A stretch of 64,000 nt of DNA from Thamnaconus septentrionalis. Its lineage: Eukaryota; Chordata; Actinopteri; Tetraodontiformes; Monacanthidae. A program made the translations under genes and the position numbers. The stretch is taken from positions 14,931,001 through 14,995,000 of the forward strand of contig CM020513.1 of assembly GCA_009823395.1 (NCBI GenBank), in the 5' to 3' direction. Under the pieces are notes generated by a model. It searched no databases and was not told where the DNA came from. It worked only from the letters and a program-made list of their open reading frames with translations. Shown in pieces: positions 1 to 11,300 of the stretch (positions are counted from its first letter, which is position 1; each line of letters begins with the position of its first letter).

Positions 1-259
1 CTTTCTGTAAATAAGTTCCCACGTTTTAATTGGATGGAAGACTTCAAGATCCTATTTCAGAATCATTTTGACAGCCCAGCATGACAAAACGTCCAAAAGC
101 ACTTAAAGATTTTGAAAATAAGTAAATTTTACCTGTCCACACTATGATCTCAGGGCCAATTGTGGCACGTTGTTTGACAGTGAAAGGACTCACCACTCAG
201 GTACAAGGGGATTTGCCGCCATCATTGCAGATTGATAACAAAGCTGTGCAAAAGACATT
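1..259. other. Intergenic DNA, left edge
   Basis: No gene, repeat family or regulatory motif was recognised here. The DNA next to the tRNA gene that follows contains, on the minus strand, a TTTT run just downstream of the tRNA 3' end (around 248-256), which fits a Pol III terminator. The rest is AT-rich sequence without coding structure. Confidence 0.5.
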
Positions 260-276
260 CGTCCCTGGGTGGGCTC

Positions 277-327
<51 letters not shown>

Positions 328-333
328 AGAGAC
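260..333 (-). tRNA. tRNA-Asn (anticodon GTT), copy 1
   Basis: A complete 74-nt intronless cloverleaf can be folded on the minus strand. It has a 7-bp acceptor stem (GTCTCTG with CAGGGAC), a D arm closed by GCGC/GCGC, an anticodon stem TTCGG/CCGAA with loop CTGTTAA (anticodon GTT, asparagine), a TpsiC arm GGTGG/CCACC with loop TTCGAGC, and discriminator G. The A and B boxes are intact and a T-run follows within about 15 nt on the transcribed strand. It decodes AAC/AAT in cytosolic translation. It is identical in sequence to copies 2, 3 and 5. Confidence 0.95.
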
Positions 334-3300
334 GTTGCTCCCTGCACTGACTCACTCACTCAGACTGCATCCGATCAGAATCACGAAGCTGGATAATCTC
401 TCTCTGACTCTCTGACTCTCTTCCTCCCTCTCTGGGCAGCCATGAGCAGCAGCAGCAGTTTCATTTTAAACTTCATTCATTCATTCATCTTCTATGCCCG
501 CTTATTCCAATTCAGGGTCACGGGGCATTTTAAACTTCTTTTGGTTTATTCTTTCAGCTTGGGTGGAGGAGCTCCTGTCGACCAGTTCTCTTTGGGTTTC
601 GTTTATTTAGGTTTCAAAGGAAGATGCTGAATTGGACAGCCTAGACTGTAGTTGTGTGTTGTCTCCAAATTAGTTAATTTTCTTTGTTATAAATAATAAT
701 AGTACGAAGAAAGGATCAAATTAAAAAAGCATTTGGACTGATCAAAGCAGATGTGTGGTTTGCAACACCCGCTTTTCCTTCAAAAATCGCTGTCTTTAAC
801 TTTCTACCAAAATTGATGCTTTATGGAAGGAAAAAAACCCCAAGTGGCAAGGAGTTGGTCAGATGGTGCACACGCACCTGGTAGGACGTGTGGTCACAAA
901 GGGCTGATTTCCATAGCAATGTTGAACCACATATTTTTTTTAAAAATTGAAAATGAAGCAAGCGAAAGAAGTAAAGGGTGTGTTTTCTCAGAACAAAAGA
1001 CAGCATTATGTGTATTACATTAGTAGTAGTCTGGTGTAGTTAATAAAAAGGAAACAAATAAAGTTTAGAAGCGAGTGTTTGGATGAATGTGCTTCGAGTA
1101 TGTGTGCGCACTACTTTTTTACTTCCTGCTACCGTATATGGAGCTCAGTTCTCTGGGGCTGAGGAGACGGATGAGAGTGTGCTGTTGGGATGAGACCACA
1201 ATATTTCATCGCAGACAGTATAAAACCAGGACTGGATGGATTGTTTCATAAGATGATTGTGGCTATTCTCTGGCCTTCAACACGCCATACCACACACACA
1301 GGGCACGAGGCTGTCATCCGTTTTAAAGACTTTATCCTGAGCGTCACACCCGTTCTGGCGTTGCCAGGATTAAGAATACTGCTTGTCCCAAGGGATCCCC
1401 CTCCTCCTATGTCCTCCTTACCGCACCTTGCACTGAGGAATGTCCTCTCAGCAAATCAAGGCGGCCTGCTTCTTGACTCACTTCCCTCTCCCGCTGTCCG
1501 CCTTGCAGTGTGGAATGTTCTTTTTCACAGAGATGTGCAAACAGTTGATTTCAACGCCTTCTGGAAATGGGCATATCTGCAAAATCTGACTGTGCTGGAC
1601 ACATCTGGAATGGACAAAAAAAGTATTTTGTTTTATTTGCTGCAGTATTTTTTTTGTTAAAATACTGTAAGTTGTCAAGGTCACCAAAAGACTATTTATG
1701 CCAATGGGTGTCAGGTGTTTGTTCTAAGACAAAAGAAGCGACCTCATACTCCTCCCACTCTGGTCTTTCATGTCTTTGTCGACGCATGCAGACCACCTGC
1801 TGCACGACAACCACGACACACTTTCACTTTCCTGTCACCGAGAAGGACGCAACAAAAGGGAACCAGGACAAATGCCAATCTTTTGCCCGTCAGAGAGCAG
1901 TCAGGCCCTGGCAACCTGCTGGCATACCTCAGGAGGAAATGAGATCAGTATCTGGCAACCTGCTGGTTGTCCGGTCACTGGCAGCCTGGTGGCTGTCACC
2001 CAGTGCCCAGAGAGAGACATCCTCTTACGGATGGGACAAAGGTGGCTGGTCCTGGGGGACTTCCCATTAGCATGCTAGTCTGTGTGTTTAACACTGGCCT
2101 GAATGGAGAGGACAAGAGGCAGCACCATGGCCTATTCTTACGCAGGGAAGTGTTAGTGTTTCAGCTGCTAATGCCGCTCTGACTTTTGCATATGGACGCA
2201 TACATGCATATATATGAGAGGAATCTTTGGTTTGTGTTGGTATGTTCACTGATTCCATGGCAGCCATTTAGGTCCAGGCGACAGGAGTTCAGGAGTTACT
2301 CTGACTACTTTGGACGAACTCAGTAACTTCTCAGTAACGTCTTTGTTTATCAAAGATGTTATATCATAAGCCTCAAATTCTCTTTGCACAGTTTGGTCAA
2401 CTGGTTGTAAGTAACATGCACTAATTCTGGAATAAAACACACATTGTCCGTCAAAATCTCTATATTAATATTTCACTTCGTAGTTTACTGCATGGCAGAG
2501 TGAAACTAGACCAATGAGGTGTTTATTTTTCTCACTTTTTCACTTAACGACTTTCAGTGCCAGGTAGGTCTATGCCAGAAACTGAACTGTGTCTGTTGCC
2601 AATAGACAAAAGTTAATAACAAGTGAGTGTCTGCAGTCTGAGATTTTTGTTAACATTTAAACAAAAGAAAAAACTGAAACAAACTAGGAGTTTAAATAAT
2701 TGCTCCCTTATTTATGCACTCTTCTTCTCTTTCTCTCCCTCTCTCTCTCTGTCTCTCTCTTTCTCGCTCTCTCTCTCTCTCAGTGTGTTAGCCAAAAGAT
2801 GTGTAAAGACGCCTGTATGGAAATGTGTATTAGCAAATCTTTGTCAAGACCCCAAACGATTGTGTATTCCTTTGTATGCGTGTGGGTGATTGTGTAAGAA
2901 GGAAAAAAAAAAAAGCTGCTGTTCTCCTACTGCTGCGGCCGCTGCTCTGTGTGTGATTATGTGCTCAGACCCGCTGCCTGGTGGCTGATAATAACACAAG
3001 AGCCCGTGTGTTTGTGGCTCTCTTCACCGAGGAGATTCCCACCGTGCTCAGCGTGTCTGGGCTCTGTGTGTTTTTGAGGTTGCACGCGTGACTCGGCCAG
3101 CTGTTCTATTCTCCCGGTGGCCCCCTCAACCCTGCCCGGCCCTTGTCCCTCGCCGACCCCTCCTTCCTTCAGAGGCCTGCTCTTCATCTGATAAGGGCTG
3201 CTCTGGCCAAACCCTCAGCAGAGCCCCTCAGTGCCGCTCCACGCCAACAATATGCACTCCTCTCCCCTCCGCGCTAACACCATTTACATGTGAAAACACT

Positions 3301-3740
3301 GGCGCTTATCTCCAGCTCACTGGAGCTATGGCACCAAACCAGTGCATGTGTGTGTGTGTGTTTGTGTATGTGCGCGCGTGCACTGGTAGAACGGCGGAAG
3401 ACCTTTGTGACTGAACTGTGGGCAGCCGCCGGGTCAGACGCGTTCATGCATCCAGACACCTTGTTTTCCATCAGGGAAGTTCACCTGAAGGACAGTGCAA
3501 GAGTGTCATTTTGTACAAGGTGGGAGAATTTCCGTCTTTATGTCGTTAGGACGTGAGCCAGCCTTATCACGTTTGCACTGATTCCAATAGCTGGAGGCGA
3601 TGCTAATGCTTAATCAAAGACCCCCAGGAGGGGGAAACTGCTTTATCAGCTCTGCCTTCCTTGGAGCATTGCCATTGTAGCTGTAAATAATGACACACAA
3701 ACCTTTTTTTTTTAAACTCCAGCACTTTCTCCACCATTAA
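334..3740. other. Intergenic DNA without a recognised gene
   Basis: I see no convincing gene. The open frames here (for example 1190-1660 and 1567-2070, plus) show no domain, no splice-linked partner and no conserved-looking composition. A (TC)n tract is listed separately. Short T/A runs and a (TG)n stretch near 3345-3370 are the only other low-complexity features. Confidence 0.5.
2722..2781. repeat. (TC)n microsatellite
   Basis: An interrupted CT/TC dinucleotide tract of about 60 bp, strictly pyrimidine on the plus strand except for isolated G positions. No function is inferred. Confidence 0.85.
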
Positions 3741-3870
3741 CAGAGTTTAGAAGTAACAAAGTACAAATACTTTGTTACTGTACTTAGGTATATTTTTCAG
3801 GTATTTGTACTTTGCTTGAGTGTTTCTTTTTCTCATGACTTGTAACTTTTACTCCCTACATTTGCACGGA
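3741..3870 (+). mobile_element. hAT-like (Tol2-related style) transposon remnant
   Basis: The stretch begins CAGAG, then runs through a series of AAGTAAC, AAAGTAC, TACTTTGTTACTGTACTT and GTACTTTGCTTGAG motifs and ends in repeated ACTTTTACTCC. This 'AAGTAC/TACTT' punctuated style is typical of the terminal regions of fish hAT elements such as Tol2. I see no matching opposite end or 8-bp target duplication nearby, so this looks like one degraded terminus. The family assignment is by pattern recall, not alignment. Confidence 0.45.
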
Positions 3871-4290
3871 AATATCTCTGCTTTCTAATTTTTACATTAA
3901 CATTACCTTGGCTTTGGGGTCACTGTTCAGTACGGTTTCAGTCCAGAGAAAAAGAAAAATGTAAAAGATAACATTGGTTAATGATACTATATGTGTAAAC
4001 ATCCAATTATGCCTCAATGATCATAATTATTACTAACAACTTGATATACTGCCGTTGAAAAACAAAAAAATATATAGTTCTATAGTATTGAAAGTACCAA
4101 AGCCATCATAATGATCGAGATGTTCTATTCTCCATCACTCACATTGCTGCAGTGACCAGTTTCATTGTATTGTTTTCACAGTTTATGGCATCATCTCTTG
4201 TAATTTGACAGAAATGATACTGTCACTTCTCCCATGTAGTAGCGCGGACCATAATCATCATAAAACAGTGTGTAGAGATTCACATCTCAG
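3871..4290. other. Intergenic DNA between a transposon remnant and a duplicated block
   Basis: AT-rich sequence with no recognisable gene. It may include further, unrecognisable parts of the hAT-like remnant. Confidence 0.35.
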
Positions 4291-4994
4291 CAGCTGCAGG
4301 GAAGACGTACAAGTGGACAGACGGCTAAAGAGGAGCGTGCAGGCTTTTAATTAAAGTCTGTGTGGCTGGGGCCGCGGGCTAAGCAAACATAGGCCTCTGG
4401 CAAGCGGAGTTTAAGATGAGGGGAAAGCTGGCCGGGGCAGAGAGAGGGTGAGGGGGACTGAGAGACGTGTGCAAGTGTGCAACCCCAAAGATGGCCAGAG
4501 TGGGATAAAGGACCATTAGTGAGCAGGGGTCAGGTAGAGCCATGGGGTAGACAGGAGCAGGAATGGCCATGTTTCCTGTGAGGCAACGTTATCACACCTT
4601 TATCAGAAATATCTTAATGTCCAGCGGATATTGGGCTGGGGGAGGAGAGCAGTGTAGAGCTTCAAAAAATGATCTGTGGGCGACAGATCAAAAATAATGA
4701 AAGTGTCTACTAAAGCTCTTGGTCATTAAACATGAGCTGCCAGGTGACGTGATTATATTTGCACCCGTACAGCAGGGTGTCCACTGAACCAGCACTGTCC
4801 AACAGTCGTGTGTCTCTAACAAATGCCACAGACTTAAGGATCCTTTCATCCTTTACTTTTGTTTCCCCCCCCACTTTTGCTTAAAGACTGAAACTGGAAC
4901 GTCTCAATATGATTTAATAAAAGTATCTGTTTCTTTAGGTGTATTTAAGGAGGAATAGAACCAGACTTTTGCTCCCTGACGCACCATCGTCTCT

Positions 4995-5045
<51 letters not shown>

Positions 5046-5062
5046 GAGCCCACCCAGGGACG
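4291..5062 (+). repeat. Duplicated block, copy A (contains a tRNA-Asn gene)
   Basis: From CAGCTGCAGG at 4291 to the tRNA 3' end, this block is repeated at 6063-6798. The first ~500 bp are nearly identical (a 63-codon chance frame on the minus strand, 4379-4570 and 6151-6342, is translated identically in both). The middle ~150-200 bp has diverged with indels. The last ~35 bp before the tRNA (GACTTTTGCTCCCTGACGCA) and the tRNA itself match again. This indicates a fairly recent tandem duplication that carried the tRNA gene with its 5' flank. Confidence 0.9.
4989..5062 (+). tRNA. tRNA-Asn (anticodon GTT), copy 2
   Basis: This 74-nt cloverleaf has the same sequence as copy 1, with intact acceptor, D, anticodon (GTT) and TpsiC arms. 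The 5' flank CTGACGCACCATC is shared with copy 3, and a TTTT terminator follows at about 5071-5074. It lies at the downstream end of duplicated block A. Confidence 0.95.
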
Positions 5063-5329
5063 GCCTGCCTTTTGTAACAAACTTCATTTGAATGCACAAT
5101 GGAAATAATAACCTGATGTCCGAAAATGGAAAAAATAGTCATACAAATACACTGTTGTTTTTTTTGGGGCCAAAATTATGTAAGACTCAGATCAGCCCCA
5201 GACTCACTGAGATTACTGTTCTATGAAAAGAAAATCTATATAGAAAAAAACAAAACAAAATGACACTGTGCTACTTTTTTTTTCTTCAAGATTTTGTACT
5301 CTTTCCATTTTTTTCCACGCTAAGCTACC

Positions 5330-5600
5330 ATATAACTGTTTTGTCCTGTCATAGGGTTTTTGTCTCATCATTTCCTGTTTTATTTTGAAGACCTGATTAA
5401 CCTTCCTCTTGTTTGAGATCACATTCCCCTCCTCATGTGCCACCTGTGGTCTGACCGAATTACCCAATGTTTCCACCTGTGTCTTGTTACCTTGTGTGCT
5501 TAAATAGTTTGCATCTCCCTTGTCTTGTGCCAGAGTGTCTTGGTCCGTCCCGAACTCACTCACAGCCACAGCCACAGTCCCTTAAAGAGTCCACAGTAAG
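5330..5600. repeat. Probable interspersed repeat (retroelement-like)
   Basis: A stretch with CACCTGTGGTCTGACC, CACCTGTGTCTTG, GCTTAAATAGTTTGCATC and a tail of ACAGCCACAGCCACAG resembles a widespread fish interspersed repeat of the form 'CCACCTGTG...TATTTAA...CAGCCACAGCC'. The family was not identified. The open frame on its minus strand (5213-5575) is not thought to be a gene. Confidence 0.35.
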
Positions 5601-6062
5601 ACAATTGTTCCTTGAAATTGAGTGATTTTTTTGTTTGTTTGTGTGTTTATGTTCTTGTTTCTTTGCCTCTGCCCCACGAGTGAGTTTCTGTTTGTTGCCA
5701 CTTTGTTTTTATCTGTGTGAGTGCTTTTGATTTTGTTCATTCTTATTAGCTTAGATCTAGCTTTTGGTTGTGTGTGCTTTAGTCGTCTTTCCTCCTAAAT
5801 ATTTTTTCCCAAAAAAAAAAGAGTATTGTTGAACTTTGTTTTTTTTCATATTTTAGCATTTTTTAGATTTTGCATTCTTTCCTCCAATTTCATGAAAAGC
5901 AATGATAGATCAGTCATGTTGGTATGTTTATCAGGCTGATCTGAGGAGTCTTAAATGCCCCCCCCGTCCCCCATCCTATACACTGTCATGTTTTTCGGAG
6001 GCTGAAAAAAAATTGAAGACTCAGATCAGCCTGAAACGTGCGCGTATAGATTCTCATCCACG
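5601..6062. other. T-rich intergenic DNA
   Basis: T/G-rich low-complexity sequence continuing from the probable retroelement-like repeat. Two short similar passages (ACTCAGATCAGCCCCAGACT near 5185 and ACTCAGATCAGCCTGAAACG near 6019) suggest the duplicated block may have ragged flanks. No gene was seen. Confidence 0.35.
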
Positions 6063-6730
6063 CAGCTGCAGGGAAGACGTACAAGTGGACAGACCGCTAA
6101 AGAGGAGCGTGCAGGCTTTTAATTAAAGTCTGTGTGGCTGGGGCCGCGGGCTAAGCAAACATAGGCCTCTGGCAAGCGGAGTTTAAGATGAGGGGAAAGC
6201 TGGCCGGGGCAGAGAGAGGGTGAGGGGGACTGAGAGACGTGTGCAAGTGTGCAACCCCAAAGATGGCCAGAGTGGGATAAAGGACCATTAGTGAGCAGGG
6301 GTCAGGTAGAGCCATGGGGTAGACAGGAGCAGGAATGGCCATGTTTCCTGTGAGGCAACGTTATCACACCTTTATCAGAAATATCTTAATGTCCAGCGGA
6401 TATTGGGCTGGGGGAGGAGAGCAGTGTAGAGCTTCAAAAAATGGTCTGTGGGCGACAGATCAAAAATAATGAAAGTGTCTACTAAAGCTCTTGGTCATAA
6501 AACATGAGCTGCCAGGTGATGTGATTATATTTGCACCCGTACAGCAGGGTGTCACTGAACCAGCACTGTCCAACAGTCGTGTGTCTCTAACAAACACCAC
6601 AGAATTGAGGATAATTAAACGGATACTTTCGTCCCGCACCCCATATAGATTCAGAAAATGTCAGTATTTCACCATTAGATGTATTCAGGTATAGAACCGG
6701 ACTTTTGCTCCCTGACGCACCATCGTCTCT

Positions 6731-6781
<51 letters not shown>

Positions 6782-6798
6782 GAGCCCACCCAGGGACG
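6063..6798 (+). repeat. Duplicated block, copy B (contains a tRNA-Asn gene)
   Basis: Second copy of the block at 4291-5062. The left part is almost identical over about 500 bp. The part before the tRNA is shorter because of indels, so the offset is 1772 bp at the left end but 1736 bp at the tRNA. Confidence 0.9.
6725..6798 (+). tRNA. tRNA-Asn (anticodon GTT), copy 3
   Basis: Identical in sequence to copy 2, with the same CTGACGCACCATC leader and a TTTTT terminator at about 6804-6808. It was created by the tandem duplication described for blocks A and B. Confidence 0.95.
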
Positions 6799-7474
6799 GT
6801 CTCCTTTTTGTAACAAACTTATTTTAAATGCACAGCGGCAAAAAATTTATTTCTATTTTACCAACATGTTCTCCCTACTGCTCTCTGTGTGGCTTCTCCT
6901 GCAACCCAGGCTTTGTCCCATCAACAGTCCCGATACTCGCCCAGTAGGCTGATTGAGAACTTGACTGTCAGCTGAGAATTTATATGTGGCTGTTTGTTTG
7001 TCCGCATGCGTCCCAGAGATCAACCGTTGACTTGTACGGGGTGTAACCCGACTTTCCCCCAAAGATGCTTAGTGGGACAGGCGTCAGTGCCGCTCAGTCC
7101 AGGGCGGGACAAACGGCGATCGGGGAAAAAAAAAGACTGAACGAATTATGGAGACACAGTGGCACCTGTCGGTGTAAAAGCAGAACTGCAACTGAGTTAA
7201 AAGATATTTACGCTCGGAGGGAGACGCGGATACCTACTCTACGTTTCATGTTATTTATTTATTGAATTGGGGGGGTTCAATTTTCCCTGAAAGTTAAATT
7301 TTCCCTTAAAAATTTGGAATCTACAAAAGGAACTTAAGACACAAACGGGACGAGGACACTAGTTAAAGCGTGTCAAACCACTGTGACAAAAATACCAAAC
7401 ACTTTTCCATAAACTTTGGTCATTTTTCGACTGTGCACGGCGAGGAGCACGCTGCCAAAACCAGAGGTGGCATC
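6799..7474. other. Intergenic DNA between tRNA genes
   Basis: No coding or repeat structure was recognised. The CATC immediately 5' of the next tRNA is shared with copies 2 and 3, but the wider flank differs. Confidence 0.4.
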
Positions 7475-7491
7475 GTCTCTGTGGCGCAATT

Positions 7492-7531
<40 letters not shown>

Positions 7532-7548
7532 GAGCCCACCCAGGGACG
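7475..7548 (+). tRNA. tRNA-Asn (anticodon GTT), copy 4 (D-loop variant)
   Basis: A 74-nt cloverleaf identical to the other copies except for one D-loop base (AATTGGTTA in place of AATCGGTTA), which does not affect stem pairing. The acceptor and TpsiC stems are intact and a TTTTT terminator follows at about 7553-7557. It is predicted to be functional. Confidence 0.94.
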
Positions 7549-7884
7549 GAAACTTTTTGCGGCTTTATTTCCAAGTATGTCAGTATTGGATGTTTGAATG
7601 TCAGTGCCAGCTCGTTGTTGAACATGTAGTCAAGGCAACTCCCTGCTGCTCTTGAATGTTGCCTGTAATTTAATATTCAAGGCACCTTCATTGTAAATAG
7701 AAATGACAAGCAATGGTTCACCGTCATAAATTTATAGTTGAAATAAGGAGCCATACGATATATTTTGTGGAATTAAAACGTGAGATCTACCGAAAACCAT
7801 TGGCTTTGTAGCAAGCAGTGACTCAAGCAAGTAAGCCCCCACTAATGAATTCTCTCTGGCTGTCTTTAGGGGTTTCTGCATGAC

Positions 7885-7968
7885 GCTGAAGTTGGCACCA
7901 CATTCGCTGCGGTGCTTCTTAGGTTTCGATTCCACCTTAAAAAAACAATCCGCAATTTGACCGCTAGA
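7885..7968 (+). repeat. Left inverted repeat bounding the satellite block
   Basis: The segment running from GCATGACGCTGAAGTTGG through GCACCACATTCGCTGCGGTG to AATTTGACCGCT is the reverse complement, with scattered mismatches, of about 12,668-12,760. The two copies face each other across about 4.7 kb of hairpin plus satellite. This is the geometry of a transposon's terminal or subterminal inverted repeats, or of an inverted duplication. No target-site duplication could be assigned. Confidence 0.85.
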
Positions 7969-8166
7969 TGGCAGTGCTTATCCCAACACTTTTCAACATA
8001 TAAAATTCAGCGAATCATTATGTCTATGTTGAGGTGGATTTTCCCCAAAATTATACAGTAGAAATGGACATATGAGGTATCATTGTAAAGCATGGGAGCT
8101 CTGCTGTCACAATCAGTTGACACATTTTATGGGAAATCATTTTTGGCCTTTTGGGGAGACTCCAAA

Positions 8167-8343
8167 GTTGACAACTTTGCCATTGACATTATGATATTTT
8201 TCAGTTTTTCAGGTAGATTATTTCAAAAACTATACAGTAGAAATGGACATGTGAGGTATCATTGTAAAGCAACTGTATAGTTTTTGAAATAATCCACCTG
8301 AAAAACTGAAAAATACCGTGATGTCAATGGTAAAGTTGTCAAC
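8167..8343. repeat. Long hairpin: 71-bp arms, 35-bp loop
   Basis: Arm 8167-8237 and arm 8273-8343 are equal in length and reverse-complementary with about five mismatches (for example TTTTTCAGTTTTTCAGGT opposite ACCTGAAAAACTGAAAAA). The loop is 8238-8272. A related but unpaired passage (TATACAGTAGAAATGGACAT) occurs earlier at about 8052-8071, so the hairpin appears to have been made from a local duplication. The satellite begins immediately after the right arm. Confidence 0.92.
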
Positions 8344-11300
8344 TGGCATGGCAATAGGGTTATGGTTGTGTCTTGGGGGCTCCTGATGAATCTGCAAGTG
8401 GCCCGATGTCTCCAGGACAAAGTTGACCTTTGACCCTCATAGACTTGCATGGCATTAGGGTTACGCTTGAGGCTGAAATTAGGGTTAGGGTTTTTGGGTT
8501 CCTCACATGCTAGAAGCCCCAAATTTGGCGTGGGCGCTTCTTGAGGGATCCTGATGACAAAGCAAGTGGCCCCTTGTCTCTAGAACAAAGTTGACCTTTG
8601 ACCCCCATAGACTTGTATGGCATTAGGGTTAGCGGGAAGGCTAAAATTAGGGTTAGGGTTACGCTTAAGGTTGAAATTAGGTTTTTGGGTTCCTCACATG
8701 CTAGAAGCCCCAAATTTGGTGTGGGTGCTTCTTGAGGGACCCTGATGACAAAGCAAGTGGCCCCTTGTCTCTAGGACAAAGTTGACTTTTGACCCCCATA
8801 GACTTGTATGGCATTAGGGTTAGCGTGAAGGCTGAAATTAGGGTTAGGGTTTCAGGGTTCCTCAAGGGCTAGAATCCCCAAATTTGGCGTGGGTGCTTCT
8901 TGGGGCTCCTGATGAAAAAGCAAGTGGCCCCATGTCTCTAGGACAAAGTTGAAAGTTCATCCCATAGACTTGCATTGAATTAGGGTTAACGATAAGGCCG
9001 AAATTAGGGTTAGGGTTAGGGTTAGCTGAAATTAGGGTTAGGGTTTGAGGGTTCCTCAAGTACTAGAAGCCCCAAATTTGGCGTGGGTGCTTCTTGGGGG
9101 CTCCTGATGAAAAGGCAAGTGGCCCCATGTCTCTAGGACAAAGTTGAAATTTCACCCCATAGATTTGCATTGAATTAGGGTTTAACAATAAGGCTGAAAC
9201 TAGGGTTAGGGTTAGGGTTAGCTGAAATTAGGGTAGGGTTTTAGGGTTCCTCAAGGGCTAGAAGCCCCAAATTTGGCGTGGGCGCTTCTTGTGGGCTCCT
9301 GATGAAAAAGCAAGTGGCCCCATGTCTCTAGGACAAAGTTGACCTTTGATCCTCATAGACTTGCTTTGAATTAGGGTTAGCTGAAATTAGGGTTAGGGTT
9401 TCAGGGTTCCTCAAGTACTAGAAGCCCCAAAGTTGGCGTGGGTGCTTCTTGGGGGCTCCTGATGAAAAAGCAAGTGGCCCCATGTCTTTAGGACAAAGTT
9501 GAAATTTCATCCCGTAGACTTGCATTGAATTAGGGTTAACGATAAAGCTGAAATTAGGGTTAGGGTTAGGGTTAGCTGAAATTAGGGTTAGGGTTTCAGG
9601 GTTCCTCAAGTACTAGAAGCCCCAAATTTGGCGTGGGTGCTTCTTGGGGGCTCCTGATGAAAAAGCAAGTGGCCCCATGTTTCTAGGACAAAGTTGAAAT
9701 TTCACCCCATAGACTTGCATTGAATTAGGGTTGAACAATAAGGCTGAAACTAGGGTTAGGGTTAGGGTTAGCTGAAATTAGGGTTAGGGTTTCAGGGTTC
9801 CTCAAGGACTAGAAGCCCCAAATTTGGCGTGGGCGCTTCTTGTGGGCTCCTGATGAAAAAGCAAGTGGCCCCATGTCTCTAGGACAAAGTTGAAATTTCA
9901 CCCCATAGACTTGCATTGAATTAGGGTTAACGATAAGGCTGAAACTAGGGTTAGGGTTAGGGTTAGCTGAAATTAGGGTTAGGGTTTCAGGGTTCCTCAA
10001 GGACTAGAAGCCCCAAATTTGGCGTGGGCGCTTCTTGGGGGCTCCTGATGAAAAAGCAAGTGGCCCCATGTCTCTAGGACAAAGTTGAAATTTCACCCCA
10101 TAGACTTGCATTGAATTAGGGTTAACGATAAGGCTGAAACTAGGGTTAGGGTTAGGTTAGCTGAAATTAGGGTTAGGGTTTAGGGTTCCTCAAGGACTAG
10201 AAGCCCCAAATGGCGTGGGGCTTCTTGGGGGCTCCTGATGAAAAAGCAAGTGGCCCCATGTCTCTCAAAGTTGACCCCATAGAAGAATTAGGGAAACTAG
10301 GTTGAGGGTTAGGGTTAGCTGAAACTAGGGTTAGGGTTTGAGGGTTTAGGCTAGAAGCCCCAAATTTGGCGTGGGGGCTTCTTGGGGCTCCTGATGAAAA
10401 GCAAGTGGCCCCATGTCTCTAGGACAAAGTTGAAATTTCACCCCATAGACTTGCATTGAATTAGGGTTAATGATAAGGCTGAAACTTTAGCGTAGGGGCG
10501 CTTCTTGGGGCTCCTGATGAAGCCCCAAATTTGGCGTGGGGCGCTTCTTGGGGCTCCTGTTGAAAAGCAAGTGGCCCCATGTCTCTAGGACAAAGTTGAA
10601 ATTTCACCCCATAGACTTGCATTGAATTAGGGTTAACGATAAGGCTGAAACTAGGGTTAGGGTTAGGGTTAGCTGAAATTAGGGTTAGGGTTTGAGGGTT
10701 CCTCAAGGACTAGAAGCCCCAAATTTGGCGTGGGCGCTTCTTGGGGGCTCCTGATGAAAAAGCAAGTGGCCCCATGTCTCTAGGACAAAGTTGAAATTTC
10801 ACCCCATAGACTTGCATTGAATTAGGGTTAACGATAAGGCTGAAACTAGGGTTAGGGTTAGGGTTAGCTGAAATTAGGGTTAGGGTTTTAGGGTTCCTCA
10901 AGGACTAGAAGCCCCAAATTTGGCGTGGGCGCTTCTTGGGGGCTCCTGATTAAAAAGCAAGTGGCCCCATGTCTCTAGGACAAAGTTGAAATTTCACCCC
11001 ATAGACTTGCCTTGAATTAGGGTTAACGATAAGGCTGAAACTAGGGTTAGGGTTAGGGTTAGGGTTAGGGTTTCAGGGTTCCTTAAGGACTAGAAGCCCT
11101 AAATTTGGCGTGGGCGCTTCTTGGGGGCTCCTGATGAAAAAGCAAGTGGCCCCATGTCTCTAGGAAAAAGTTGAAATTTCACCCCATAGACTTGCATTGA
11201 ATTAGGGTTAACGATAAGGCTGAAACTAGGGTTAGGGTTAGGGTTAGGGTTTCAGGGTTCCTTAAGGACTAGAAGCCCCAAATTTGGCGTGGGCGCTTCT

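Noticed and set aside
4379..6342. Two identical 63-codon minus-strand frames (4379-4570 and 6151-6342)
   Set aside because: Identity is explained by the duplicated block. There is no domain, splice context or promoter.
7732..7935. Minus-strand frame sharing ESKPKKHR-ECGA-FSV with the right inverted repeat near 12,700, hinting at a coding terminus
   Set aside because: The similarity is the inverted repeat itself. No transposase motif was seen and the right copy runs into unrelated sequence.
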